Shown one piece after another: positions 1 to 7,948 of a stretch of 42,467 nucleotides of DNA (position 1 is its first letter; the number at the start of each line of letters is the position of its first letter). Position numbers and translations under genes: made by a program. This DNA is from Clostridia bacterium (GTDB taxonomy: Bacteria; Bacillota; Clostridia; Christensenellales; CAG-138), in contig JAFWMS010000015.1 in assembly GCA_017545535.1 (NCBI GenBank), forward strand, positions 1-42,467, in the 5' to 3' direction. The notes beneath the pieces were generated by a model. That model was not told the DNA's origin. It saw only the letters and a list, made by a program, of their open reading frames with translations, and did not search any database.

Positions 1-1216
1 CGGTCTCTCGAGCCAGGAGTTCCGCAAAAGCGGCTTCGTCCTCCTTCAGGAGCAGCGCTAGACGTCTCAGCTCCAGCATCACTACATCGTAGATGGCATC
101 CTCTCGTATGTAATGCCGTTTGGTACATGTACCCCTGAAATCGCCCTTGTAATTCGAGCAGCTGAAGAACCGTATGCCCCGGCTGGTGTTGAAATGATAC
201 CAGAGCTTCCTGCCGCAGTCGGCACAGACCAGCAGGTCGGTGAAGATGCTCTTCTCGCCGTTCTCCGCCTTGGGCTTCCGATGCTTCGTGTTTCCCAGCC
301 GGCTCTGGACCAGTTCGAAGGTCTCCCGGTCAATGATCGGGTCATGAACGTCATGGAACACCTTCCAGTTCTCCGGGTCGTTCTCCAGCCGCTTCTTGTT
401 CTTGAAGGACTTGGAGCAGGTCTTGAAGTTGATCACGTCCCCGCAGTATTCCTGCTGCCGAAGGATCTTCCAGACCGTATTCATGTTCCAGCGACAGGGG
501 TCGGTGTGAGACCGCCTCCCGCCGCGCTTAAGGCCCTTGCTGAACCAGTATGCCAGGGGGATCATGACCTGGTCCTTCTGGAGGATGTGGGCTATGGATT
601 CCACGCCGTTCCCTTCCAGGAACAGCCGGAAGATCCGTCGCACCACTTCCGCCGGCTCCGGGTCAATGATCCATCGTCCTTTGACATCCGGATCTTTCAT
701 ATAGCCGTATGGCGGCTGGGACAAGGGCACGCCCATGTTCCCGCGCAAACGGTGAGAGGAACGAACTTTGCGGCTGATATCCCGGGCGTACATTTCGTTC
801 ATGATGTTCTTGAACGGGGCCAGTTCGTTCTCTCCGTCGGCACTGTCCACCATGTCGTTCACGGCGATAAACCGCACGTTGTGCTCCGGGAAGTATATGT
901 CGGTGTAATGGCCGACAGATACATAGTCACGGCCGAGACGGCTCAGGTCCTTCACCATGACCGTAGAAACATACCCCAGGTCGATGTCCTCCAGCATCTG
1001 CTGAAAACCGGGTCGATTGAAATTGGTCCCGGTGAAGCCGTCGTCCACATAGCAGCGGGTATTGGTCAGCCCGTACTCCTTCGCTTTCTGCTGCAGCAGG
1101 GCCCTCTGGTTTGAGATGGAGTTGCTTTCACTCTCCGTTCCGTCATCCCGGGACAGCCGACAGTACAAAGCCGTTATGCCGTCCCGAATAGTATCTTTTT
1201 TGTTGTTCGACTGCAT
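1..1216 (-). CDS. Large serine recombinase, TnpX-like (3' end beyond the window)
   Basis: Reading the complement from ATG 1214-1216 gives an open frame to the window edge (405 codons, no stop), so the C-terminus is missing here. It should cut and rejoin DNA to excise and insert the left element. The N-terminus has the resolvase fold: YCRLSRDD puts the catalytic serine at residue 22, and VKDLSRLGRDY near residues 87-97 carries the conserved arginines. A Recombinase-type domain follows (PPYGYMKDP onward), then a zinc ribbon (CADCG near residue 335 with later CSNY and TCTKRH). This order matches TnpX-type large serine recombinases of Clostridia, which usually exceed 500 residues, so perhaps 100-150 residues lie off the edge. 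The Shine-Dalgarno GGAGG sits just upstream, inside the end of the preceding gene. It is last in a tight mobC-parB-tnpW-recombinase series. Confidence 0.93.
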   Translation of the reverse strand, partial: MQSNNKKDTIRDGITALYCRLSRDDGTESESNSISNQRALLQQKAKEYGLTNTRCYVDDGFTGTNFNRPGFQQMLEDIDLGYVSTVMVKDLSRLGRDYVSVGHYTDIYFPEHNVRFIAVNDMVDSADGENELAPFKNIMNEMYARDISRKVRSSHRLRGNMGVPLSQPPYGYMKDPDVKGRWIIDPEPAEVVRRIFRLFLEGNGVESIAHILQKDQVMIPLAYWFSKGLKRGGRRSHTDPCRWNMNTVWKILRQQEYCGDVINFKTCSKSFKNKKRLENDPENWKVFHDVHDPIIDRETFELVQSRLGNTKHRKPKAENGEKSIFTDLLVCADCGRKLWYHFNTSRGIRFFSCSNYKGDFRGTCTKRHYIREDAIYDVVMLELRRLALLLKEDEAAFAELLARET

Positions 1217-1453
1217 TTATGCCTCCTTTCCGGCAGCCGAACGACCATATTCCAACGATAGCATATCAGGGTCAGGAACGTCGCACAATTCTGCGGCGCT
1301 TCTTTTCAGGATCCGGCAGAACCGGTCCCGAAGCGTCACACGCCGCTTTGGCTGCTGTACGAAGCGTGAAGAGACGATATACCGGACGCCGTTGATCGTG
1401 TAGTCCGAATCGGACGGGGACCGATTAGGCAGTATACGGTAATCAGCCTTCAT
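1217..1453 (-). CDS. tnpW: TnpW-like small transposon protein
   Basis: A 78-residue basic protein lies between parB and the recombinase. Its ATG overlaps the parB stop by 4 nt and its TAA is directly followed by the recombinase ATG, so the genes are almost certainly translated in a coupled way. The core INGVRYIVSSRFV followed by a basic helix (LRDRFCRILKRSA) resembles the small TnpW-type proteins encoded beside TnpX recombinases in Tn4451-like elements; I recognise this from pattern and position only. Its job is not established; a DNA-binding or recombination-accessory role would fit. A Shine-Dalgarno (GGAGGCGGAG) precedes the ATG. The real-gene call is strong, the family call moderate. Confidence 0.7.
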   Translation of the reverse strand: MKADYRILPNRSPSDSDYTINGVRYIVSSRFVQQPKRRVTLRDRFCRILKRSAAELCDVPDPDMLSLEYGRSAAGKEA

Positions 1454-2436
1454 CTCTCCGCCTCCCGGGATTTCTGCTTCTGCTTAACCGGAGGATCATT
1501 CTGCTCTTCCAGCATTCGCAGAATCGACCGCTGAATATCGCGTATGCTATACTCGGCAGGAAAGAAGCGCCGGATGTCCTGCACCGGTATGCTGACGTGT
1601 TCCCGCTGGTTGGCTTTCTGTTCTGACATCACTGCCATGATGCCGTCTTCGTCCAGATCGCCGTTATGGAACAGATTCTTCATGCGGACTGCCTGGGAGT
1701 AGGAGGGCGTGCAATCCTCCGCTTCCATGGCGTCCAGCACGGCATACTGCATATCCTCATCCAGATAGGACAGCGCTTCACCAACGGACAACGCCATCTC
1801 GTCCCGGTCCATGTATTCCAGCAGTTCCGGGATCAGGTTCGTCAGGCGTACATACCGACGCATCGTATCGCCGCTGACGCCGAATGCTTCCGCGGCCGCA
1901 TCGTCACTCCGGTAATTCGACGCAACTTGCGGCGAATTATCTTTTTTGGGTCTGCCTGCTTTCCGGCGCATGGCTTCCAGCTTCATCTTATAGGCGAACG
2001 CCTTTTCCGACGGGAGCAGATGCTCGCGGTGCAGGTTGCTGTCCACCATCTGTATGACGGCTTCGTCCGGGGAAAGATCGGACACGATCACGGGTACGGT
2101 TTTCAGTCCGATCATCTCCGCTGCGCGGCAGCGCCTGTGACCGGATATGATCTCATACTCGTCCGTGCCTTCCACGGGCCGGACAATGACAGGCGACAGG
2201 ATACCGTTTTCCCGGATGCTCTCTGCCAGCTGATCCAGGGATTCATCCTCGATCACCTTGTACGGATGATCGGGGAACGGCCACAGCGCGTCCAGCGCCA
2301 GCGTCATGATACCCGGTTTCGGCGCGTCATGACGCTCCACGGATTCATGGTTCTTCGGGGCATCGATGGTCTGAGGTTCTTTTTCCAGCGCCTTTCGTAC
2401 GATGTCCCAGTTGGAGTTCAGTTTCTTTTCTTTCAT
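1450..2436 (-). CDS. parB: ParB/RepB/Spo0J-family partition protein
   Basis: A 328-residue ParB-like protein. After a variable N-terminal tail come the ParB N-terminal nuclease-fold motifs: ESLDQLAESIRENGILSPV near residues 64-82, then SGHRRCRAAEMIG near residues 98-110, the arginine-rich CTP-binding box. DSNLHREHLLPSEKAFAY and a helix-turn-helix region (AAAEAFGVSGDTMRRYVRL) follow. Such proteins bind parS-like centromeres and spread as CTP-dependent clamps; in integrative elements they stabilise the excised circle or act as regulators. No ParA partner is seen in the window, so it may lie to the left or be absent. It overlaps mobC upstream and the TnpW-like gene downstream by 4 nt each. The Shine-Dalgarno AGGAAAGGA precedes the ATG. 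Confidence 0.92.
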   Translation of the reverse strand: MKEKKLNSNWDIVRKALEKEPQTIDAPKNHESVERHDAPKPGIMTLALDALWPFPDHPYKVIEDESLDQLAESIRENGILSPVIVRPVEGTDEYEIISGHRRCRAAEMIGLKTVPVIVSDLSPDEAVIQMVDSNLHREHLLPSEKAFAYKMKLEAMRRKAGRPKKDNSPQVASNYRSDDAAAEAFGVSGDTMRRYVRLTNLIPELLEYMDRDEMALSVGEALSYLDEDMQYAVLDAMEAEDCTPSYSQAVRMKNLFHNGDLDEDGIMAVMSEQKANQREHVSIPVQDIRRFFPAEYSIRDIQRSILRMLEEQNDPPVKQKQKSREAER

Positions 2437-2783
2437 TTGCTTTCCTTTCCTGCTTCTTTTTTGTCATGCGCGTACGGGACTAAAAACGCCAGCTCAGCCT
2501 TGACCTGTCGCAGGATCCCAAGGACGCGCTTGACGTCATATCCCGTGGCAACGCCGTGTTCATTTACGGTACGAGTGATCTCGTTGACTTCGTTTCCGAG
2601 ACCTTCGATCCGGTTGGTAAGAGGACGCCAGTCTATGTTCGGGCGTTCACGGATCGTGGTCTCCATGATCCGCTTTCTCACCCAGGCGGACATGGTCATG
2701 CCCGCCTCCGCGCTCTTTTTCTTAAGTGCCGCGAGCTCTGCCTCGTTCAGCATGAAGTGAGCCCGCTTGTTGAATTTACGCAT
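2433..2783 (-). CDS. mobC: MobC-like ribbon-helix-helix mobilization protein
   Basis: A 116-residue protein with a ribbon-helix-helix N-terminus (KRAHFMLNEAELAALKKKSAEAG, then MTMSAWVRKRIM) and a helical C-terminus (NRIEGLGNEVNEITRTVNEHG), the layout of plasmid MobC relaxosome proteins that bind oriT and help the relaxase. I chose ATG 2781-2783 because GAAAGGAG sits 7-8 nt upstream; the reading frame extends further upstream but without a ribosome site. An oriT-like sequence lies about 70 bp upstream, as for the second mobC at 40656-40970. No relaxase gene is next to it: parB follows directly. The left element may therefore rely on a relaxase supplied in trans or encoded left of the window. 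Confidence 0.82.
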   Translation of the reverse strand: MRKFNKRAHFMLNEAELAALKKKSAEAGMTMSAWVRKRIMETTIRERPNIDWRPLTNRIEGLGNEVNEITRTVNEHGVATGYDVKRVLGILRQVKAELAFLVPYAHDKKEAGKESK

Positions 2784-2852
2784 GTTTTTTCTCCTTTCAG
2801 TCGATAGATGATAACCGCTGTACAGCGGCATAGGGTCTCAGGGGAACACCCT

Positions 2853-2903
2853 GGCAAGCGGCATTTGTACACACAAATCCCATGCTTGCACGGACATTCG
2901 TCC
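2853..2903. other. Putative oriT of the left element
   Basis: An interrupted inverted repeat pairs GGCAAG and CATTTG with CAAAT and GCTTGC, and is followed by a GGAC/GTCC hairpin. The same plan, including identical CATTTG, CAAAT and ATGCTTGCAC words, recurs at 41017-41070 upstream of the second mobC gene. Position upstream of mobC and the shared words suggest the origin of transfer. The nick position cannot be read from sequence alone. Confidence 0.55.
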
Positions 2904-2907
2904 ACGG

Positions 2908-2967
2908 CGATCGCGATAGATACGATCGCGATGCCTGCAGGATCAACACGGTGACGACAACACCGTG
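2908..2967. repeat. Palindromes between mobC and vapE
   Basis: CGATCGCGAT occurs twice, at 2908-2917 and 2923-2932, 15 bp apart and in the same orientation; its ATCGCGAT core is itself a palindrome. CACGGTG at 2947-2953 pairs with CACCGTG at 2961-2967 around a 7-nt loop. These could be binding sites for the element's ParB or MobC, but nothing here proves which protein binds. Confidence 0.5.
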
Positions 2968-3030
2968 ACAACAGGGGGTAAAAACTTTTTTCTTTCTTGC
3001 CTTGAAATAGTTTTTTACCCCCTTGTTGTC
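2967..3030. repeat. Long inverted repeat overlapping the end of vapE
   Basis: The arm at 2967-2986 (GACAACA, GGGGGT, AAAAACT) is matched by the inverse arm at 3009-3030 with only single-base bulges, around a 22-nt spacer. The right arm encodes the last residues of the VapE-like protein. Read from the minus strand it could end vapE transcription, but there is no clean T-tract directly after a compact stem, and its length is unusual for a simple terminator. Confidence 0.55.
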
Positions 3031-4424
3031 GTTGTCGTTGTCAATGGATCAGGGCCTGCTGGAACATAGATATCCTCGAATAAACCGGCGGGAAGTACTA
3101 CATCCATGAATGGTTCCGGATCCTGAGGGATCCTTTCCCAACCCCGCTGCTGTCCGTACAGGGCGTACCGGCGTGTGTTCGGATACCGGCGCCAGTCCGG
3201 AAGCCGGCCGTGGTCGATCTCGCTGTTTACCATCTCCGAGATCTCCCGCAGCTCATTCTGCGTCGGCTCACGGAATTCAGTGAACGCTTCCCTGTAGATC
3301 ATCCGGGAGCATACGCTGCCGGCGTTGGTCCTCTCCAGATAGCCGACGATCATGCCTACACGGTCGTCCACCGGCAGGAAGTCCTGCTGGTACGCGCCCA
3401 GCTGCTTCTCGATCTCCTTCGGCAGTGCCAGGCTGTAGTCGCCGCTGCGGAAGATCTCCATGGCTTCTGCCCACACCTGTTCGCAGTAGGAGCGGCTGGC
3501 CGCTTCGTCTTCCAGGATATGGACCTCGGCTTTCCGGGAGTCGATCTCTACCGGCATGAACCGTCGGTTCCCGCTCCTGTCCGGGGGCAGGAACTCCTTC
3601 CGGTTCGCGCTGCCGCAAAAGACGCACTGCCGGCGGAAGTCCCTCGGGTGCCGCTCATACGGCACCTTGTACGTATCGCTCAGCCGGGAGATGAACGCCT
3701 TGATCTCCTCGATCCTTGCCTTGCCCATGGCGCTCATCTCGGACAGCTCCACGATCAGGTGCCCGAACAGCTTCCGGCACACGTTCTCGTCGTCCAGTCG
3801 CTTGATGTCGTCCGTGAACCATTCGTCCTTCATGGCCATGAACCGGAAGAAGGACGACTTGCCCGCGCCCTGGTCCCCGGTCAGGCAGAGCATGAGGTCA
3901 GCCTTGATCCCGGGATAGAATACCCGGGCGATGGCCTCCAGCAGCCATACCGTCATGAACGCTGTGTTGATGTCGGTGACCTTTGCGCCCAGGAAGTGGT
4001 GCAGTACGTACGGGATCCGGGAGACGCCGTCGTGGACCAGGGAGTTGAGCTTGTCCCGGACAGGGTGATACCGCCATTCGTTGGCGACCACGTCCATGGC
4101 CGCGACCAGGTTCTTTTCCGAGGAGACCCCGTACTCCGTTTCGATCCACAGTCGCAGGTAATTGACGTCCGTATCCGTAACGGGTTCCTCCGGGTTCCGG
4201 TGCCAGCCCAGGTCACGGACGATATGGTTCCGTTCGGTCATCTCATTCCGCCGGATCGCGCCTATGAGGCGCGGGTCCCGGGTCAGGATCTCCTCGTAGT
4301 TCCGTATGCTGTTCCTGACGGTACCGTCCTTGCCGCATACCAGCGATTTCTTCAGCTTTGCGATCTCTTTTTTCTGTTCTTTTGTCGGAGGTATGATAAC
4401 CACCTTTCTCTTTTCTCCTTTCAT
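3015..4424 (-). CDS. VapE/VirE-type P-loop replication protein
   Basis: A 469-residue protein of the virulence-associated-E family: a helicase-like ATPase used for replication by phage-like and plasmid-like islands. LTGDQGAGKSSFFRF (near residues 181-195) is the Walker A motif; LFGHLIVELSEMSAM carries the Walker B-type acidic residues; KVPYERHPRDFRRQCVFCGSAN and the following FLPPDRSGNRRFMPVEI match conserved family blocks. Full-length relatives often carry an N-terminal primase; this protein lacks one. It faces away from an iteron-like origin at 4681-5075, consistent with a Rep role. The ATG at 4422-4424 has no clear ribosome site; a GTG at 4401-4403 follows AAAGGAG and may be the true start. 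The C-terminus is a run of threonines made by ACAACG repeats. Confidence 0.85.
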   Translation of the reverse strand: MKGEKRKVVIIPPTKEQKKEIAKLKKSLVCGKDGTVRNSIRNYEEILTRDPRLIGAIRRNEMTERNHIVRDLGWHRNPEEPVTDTDVNYLRLWIETEYGVSSEKNLVAAMDVVANEWRYHPVRDKLNSLVHDGVSRIPYVLHHFLGAKVTDINTAFMTVWLLEAIARVFYPGIKADLMLCLTGDQGAGKSSFFRFMAMKDEWFTDDIKRLDDENVCRKLFGHLIVELSEMSAMGKARIEEIKAFISRLSDTYKVPYERHPRDFRRQCVFCGSANRKEFLPPDRSGNRRFMPVEIDSRKAEVHILEDEAASRSYCEQVWAEAMEIFRSGDYSLALPKEIEKQLGAYQQDFLPVDDRVGMIVGYLERTNAGSVCSRMIYREAFTEFREPTQNELREISEMVNSEIDHGRLPDWRRYPNTRRYALYGQQRGWERIPQDPEPFMDVVLPAGLFEDIYVPAGPDPLTTTTTTRG

Positions 4425-4680
4425 TCATTTGTCCGGATGCAGACCTGAGAAAACAGAGTCTGCGGTACTTGACCGGCAAAGTGCCGGGCTGCGTCTGTAT
4501 CACCTTCCTTCGTTTCGTTATGCTTCAGGTCGTTTACCTTTCCGGGCCGTCGTTTTCACGCATGTTCTGTCGAACCCCCGCATCCCACGGAGCCGCCCAA
4601 TGCTGTGACGCGTTCAAGGCGGAAGTATCATTCTGGTGTTGCCCGGATCAGCTATTCAGTTTTCAATGTGCCCGGGGTTG
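4425..4680. other. vapE upstream region, no gene seen
   Basis: This 256-bp stretch lies between the vapE start and the first iteron. Open frames here are short, lack ribosome sites or overlap vapE out of frame. A leader for the minus-strand vapE transcript is the simplest reading, but I could not identify a convincing promoter. Confidence 0.4.
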
Positions 4681-5075
4681 ATAAACCCCTCTATCTTTCT
4701 AACGGACAAAAAATCCGGGGGTGGCCCACTTTTTCGGGTGGAAAAAATATTTTTTATTGTCCCCTCACTTATAACGGCAACGATAGAAGCCATTTTGTAC
4801 GGTCTGGAGAAAAATATATTTTTTCATCGGTATTTCCCCCTCACTTATAACGGCATTTCAGAAAGGGTGTTTTGGACACGATCCGGCGGTTTTCAAAAAT
4901 ATATTCTTTGGAAACGCAGATATGTGCTTACATGTACAAATATGTATAGAAGCGGAATCGTGCCGGACGTGTGGATCATCACCCCCTCACTTATAACGGC
5001 ATCGATAAACGGCATTTTTAACGGTCTCCGAAGAAATATATTTTCAGTCCTTTATAAACCCCTCTATCTTTCTAA
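4681..5075. repeat. Iteron-like repeats, putative replication origin
   Basis: Two related repeat families are interleaved. CCCCTCACTTATAACGGC occurs three times without change (4761-4778, 4837-4854, 4983-5000). An exact 22-nt repeat (4681-4702 and 5054-5075) begins ATAAACCCCTC and ends TATCTTTCTAA. Both share the CCCCTC head and a TAA tail. Downstream of the iterons come AT-rich words such as AAAAATATATTTTT, suitable for strand opening. Next to the vapE gene this fits an iteron origin for a circular form of the element. A related single unit appears at 41933-41990 in the other element. Confidence 0.65.
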
Positions 5076-5152
5076 GGGTCACGAAAAAGCGGGGTGTCCA
5101 AACGAAAAATATTTTATTTGTAAAATTTTCAGAATAAGACTGTTCCAAAAGA

Positions 5153-5184
5153 CAAAAAACCTCTGAGCTTTATCGGCTCAGAGG
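5153..5184 (-). terminator. Rho-independent terminator (minus strand)
   Basis: CCTCTGAGC at 5160-5168 pairs with GCTCAGAGG at 5176-5184 around a 7-nt loop. On the minus strand the stem is followed by TTTTTTG. No minus-strand gene is seen directly upstream of it, so it may shield the origin from transcription coming from the right. Confidence 0.65.
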
Positions 5185-5204
5185 CGACGCTTTACTACAA
5201 ATAG

Positions 5205-5402
5205 TTTGCAACCGTTTCTTTCCAATCATGCTACGAGGTCGATCGATTTCTAAAGACGCTTACGGAGACCGACCGGCAGATCATGCTCCTGAGCTGTGAC
5301 AAGCGCCCGCTGGCAGAGATCGCACAGCGGTTGGGTTTCAAGACCCACAGCGCCGTCCTCAAGCGTATCCGCAAGATTGGGAAGGAATATGAGCGGTTTT
5401 AG
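5205..5402 (+). pseudogene. Sigma-like HTH gene, 3' remnant
   Basis: An open frame ending at TAG 5400-5402 encodes LTETDRQIMLLSCDKRPLAE, continuing IAQRLGFKTHSAVLKRIRK and IGKEYERF. This is a region-4-like helix-turn-helix of the sigma-70 superfamily. It is clearly homologous to the C-terminus of the gene at 41991-42467 (KVGFATHSAVQKRIRKIGKA). A stop at 5202-5204 and the absence of an upstream start or ribosome site show that only the last ~55 codons survive. It marks the right limit of the recognisable left-element backbone. Confidence 0.7.
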
Positions 5403-5486
5403 GAGAAGATCTTGGTTTCAGTGAATTGAAAATCGTGGAAGAGGAGGCGTTGCTCTGATCTATCTAAAGTTGTCCTATAAATAGCC

Positions 5487-5514
5487 TTAAAAAATCAAGA
5501 AAGGATGGTATAAT
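5487..5514 (+). promoter_or_regulatory. Likely promoter of the cas operon
   Basis: TTAAAA (5487-5492), a 16-bp spacer and TATAAT (5509-5514) preceded by TGG, i.e. an extended -10. It lies about 80 bp upstream of the first gene of the defence block. The -10 is excellent, the -35 weak. Confidence 0.55.
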
Positions 5515-5592
5515 AAGAATGTGTAAAGGGGATAAACGGGAGGGATCTACCTTTTGAGGAAAATAACACACAACAATCAGGAGGTGTAGATA

Positions 5593-5787
5593 TTGTTATC
5601 AGTGGTCAAAGACAAAGTTCTCGTGGATGACGGTCATTTCTTTGCGAGGACTGCATCATTAGACGCGGGAACCCCGTACGCCGAGTTCATTGATGGGACT
5701 TGGGTCCGCCCGGAAGATCCTTTCGATCCCTGGGAAGACAAAGTCATTTCCTGGGAGGAGTTCGAGAGACGCACATCCTCGCGGTAA
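5593..5787 (+). CDS. Small acidic protein ahead of cas3, unknown function
   Basis: A 64-residue protein starting at TTG 5593-5595 with AGGAGGTG about 8 nt upstream. Its TAA overlaps the cas3 ATG (TAATG), so the two are translationally coupled. It is rich in Asp and Glu, especially in the second half (VRPEDPFDPWEDKVISWEEF). I see no signal peptide, membrane segment or known motif. Standard type I-C operons do not need a protein here. It could be a cas-associated accessory or regulator, or an anti-CRISPR-like DNA mimic captured in the operon; neither is shown by the sequence. The ribosome site and coupling make it a probable real gene. Confidence 0.65.
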   Translation: MLSVVKDKVLVDDGHFFARTASLDAGTPYAEFIDGTWVRPEDPFDPWEDKVISWEEFERRTSSR

Positions 5788-7901
5788 TGAACAGATATAT
5801 GAAGGCAGCGCACATAAAAGAAACACCAGATGGGTCATATCGCGTTCAAAGCATACAGGAGCATTGCCAGAATGTATCGATGCTTGCTAAATCCTTTGCG
5901 TCCGTGTTCGGTGCCGAGTCCATTGCAAGATACTCTGGGTTGCTTCACGATATAGGAAAATACTCTGACGCTTTCCAACGGCGTATCAATGGTTCCGCTG
6001 AACAAGTGGATCATTCAACTGCAGGCACTCAGGTCGCCTGGCAATCAGGAACACGAGCGGGACAGTTTGCCGCATTCTGCATCGGCGGCCATCATGCCGG
6101 ATTACCCGATTTAGGCACTAGGTTTAGCGATGTTTCCGACGGGACGCTTCTTGGGAAACTACGTAGGAATCTAGAGCCTTTTGCAGAATATAAGAATGAG
6201 CTATCTATTGATACCCCATCCGTTCCGATGTGGGCGACCGAGAATGTCAACGCTACGTATTATTTCATTAAAATGCTCTTCTCTTGCTTGGTGGATGCCG
6301 ATTATTTGGATACGGAAGCATTTATGTCCGACGGTGCGGTATCCAGAGTAATAGGAGAAAGCATCCGTGCTCTATCAGGCAAACTTGATAGTTATATTGC
6401 CCCATGGAAAAACCCATCTTCAGAGTTGAACCTAAAGCGATCACATATAATGGAATCGGTGGTGTCCCACGCTGAAGAAGACAGGGGCTTGTTCTCCCTG
6501 ACTGTTCCGACCGGCGGCGGGAAAACGATCACATCCATGGCTTTTGCGCTTCGCCATGCGTTGATGCATGACATGCATCGGATTATTTATGTGATTCCCT
6601 ACACAAGTATCATAGAGCAAACGCAGCGGATATTTGAAAACATTTTTGGCGAGGAGAATGTCGTTGCGCATTATTCAGGGATTGAGTTCTCGCATTCAGA
6701 GTCAGAAATGGCAGATCGTCGGTATCTTGCCACGGAGAACTGGGATGCCCCGATCATCCTAACAACTTCCGTACAATTCTTTGAGTCGATCTATGGGAAT
6801 CGTACATCAAAATGTCGGAAACTCCATAATATCGCAAACAGCGTTGTCATCTTTGATGAAGCGCAGATGCTGCCTGTCCCGTTTATGCGTCCCTGCGTGT
6901 TGGCCATATCCCAGCTGGTACAACACTTTGGCTGCTCGGCGGTCCTGTGCACGGCGACACAGCCTGCATTAAATCCGATCCTCTCAGAATATGCCCCTGA
7001 ACTCCTTGTAAAGGAACTATGCCCAGATTCGTTGTTCATAGACCCTGTATTTTCAAGAGTGACCTACAAACAGCTCGGCAAGCTGTCGGATGATGAATTG
7101 GCGTTAAGGCTAGAACAGATACCACAAGTTTTATGCATCGTGAACAGCCGCAGACAGGCGCAGGATCTGTATCGGTCGCTCCCGGAAGACGGGAGGTTCC
7201 ATCTTTCAACGACCATGACGCCAAGTCATCGGAAGCAGACTCTTGATACGATACGCAAACGACTGCAGGCAGGGGATAAATGCCGGGTGATTTCAACCAG
7301 TCTGATCGAAGCAGGTGTCGATATTGATTTCCCGGTGGTATACCGTGCGCTTGCCGGACTCGATTCAATCCTGCAAGCCGGCGGTCGTTGCAATCGGGAA
7401 GGGAAGCGTGAACAGGTGGACAGTACGGTATATGTGTTCGAATCGGAGCATAAGACTCCAGAGTTGATAGGACAAAACTGTACTGCTGCCCAAAGGACGA
7501 TGAGTAAAAAATTGGACATAGCCTCCAAGGATGCTATATCCGATTACTTCGGCTTCCTGCTCTATTCACTGAAAAGCAAAGACTCGCTGGATCAAAAGGG
7601 AATAGAGCAGAAAATGAAACAATTTGCCTTTGCTACGATAGCTAGGGAATTTAAACTGATTACCGGCGCAGAATACACAGTGTACATTCCCTGCCCGGAG
7701 AGTAACTCGCTTTTGAAGGCATTGACTGAAGTCGGGCCGACGCGTTGGCTGCTACGAAAGCTCGGTCAATACGCGGTTAATGTTTACGAAAACCAGTTCG
7801 ACAGCATGGTGGAAGAAGGCGTGATAGAACGGCTCGCGGAGAATGCCGGCGTTTTACGGGATCGATCTCGGTATAGCATGGAAACAGGTTTATCTTCGTA
7901 A
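5787..7901 (+). CDS. cas3: Cas3 HD nuclease-helicase, type I-C
   Basis: A 704-residue Cas3 that nicks and degrades target DNA recruited by Cascade. The HD nuclease is N-terminal: LLHDIGKYSDAF (about residues 51-62, His-Asp pair) and later GGHHAGLPDLG. The helicase follows with Walker A VPTGGGKTITS (about residues 239-249), the DEAD-like box VIFDEAQML (about 352-360), TATQPA, and the C-terminal STSLIEAGVDIDFP plus QAGGRCNREG motif VI near residue 528. All key residues look intact. I took ATG 5787-5789, which overlaps the upstream stop; an in-frame ATG four codons later is possible. It is first of the four cas genes, as is usual for type I-C, and has no adaptation genes anywhere nearby. Confidence 0.95.
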   Translation: MNRYMKAAHIKETPDGSYRVQSIQEHCQNVSMLAKSFASVFGAESIARYSGLLHDIGKYSDAFQRRINGSAEQVDHSTAGTQVAWQSGTRAGQFAAFCIGGHHAGLPDLGTRFSDVSDGTLLGKLRRNLEPFAEYKNELSIDTPSVPMWATENVNATYYFIKMLFSCLVDADYLDTEAFMSDGAVSRVIGESIRALSGKLDSYIAPWKNPSSELNLKRSHIMESVVSHAEEDRGLFSLTVPTGGGKTITSMAFALRHALMHDMHRIIYVIPYTSIIEQTQRIFENIFGEENVVAHYSGIEFSHSESEMADRRYLATENWDAPIILTTSVQFFESIYGNRTSKCRKLHNIANSVVIFDEAQMLPVPFMRPCVLAISQLVQHFGCSAVLCTATQPALNPILSEYAPELLVKELCPDSLFIDPVFSRVTYKQLGKLSDDELALRLEQIPQVLCIVNSRRQAQDLYRSLPEDGRFHLSTTMTPSHRKQTLDTIRKRLQAGDKCRVISTSLIEAGVDIDFPVVYRALAGLDSILQAGGRCNREGKREQVDSTVYVFESEHKTPELIGQNCTAAQRTMSKKLDIASKDAISDYFGFLLYSLKSKDSLDQKGIEQKMKQFAFATIAREFKLITGAEYTVYIPCPESNSLLKALTEVGPTRWLLRKLGQYAVNVYENQFDSMVEEGVIERLAENAGVLRDRSRYSMETGLSS

Positions 7902-7948
7902 AGTCACAGCAACGCTAAACAATACATTGTATCGAAGGGAGTGAAACT

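Noticed and set aside
1666..2760. 364-codon plus-strand open frame opposite parB and mobC
   Set aside because: ParB motifs and coupled starts are on the minus strand; this frame has no recognisable domain.
4243..4503. 86-codon minus-strand frame overlapping the vapE start
   Set aside because: It overlaps vapE out of frame and shows no ribosome site or motif; vapE has the Walker motif in its own frame.
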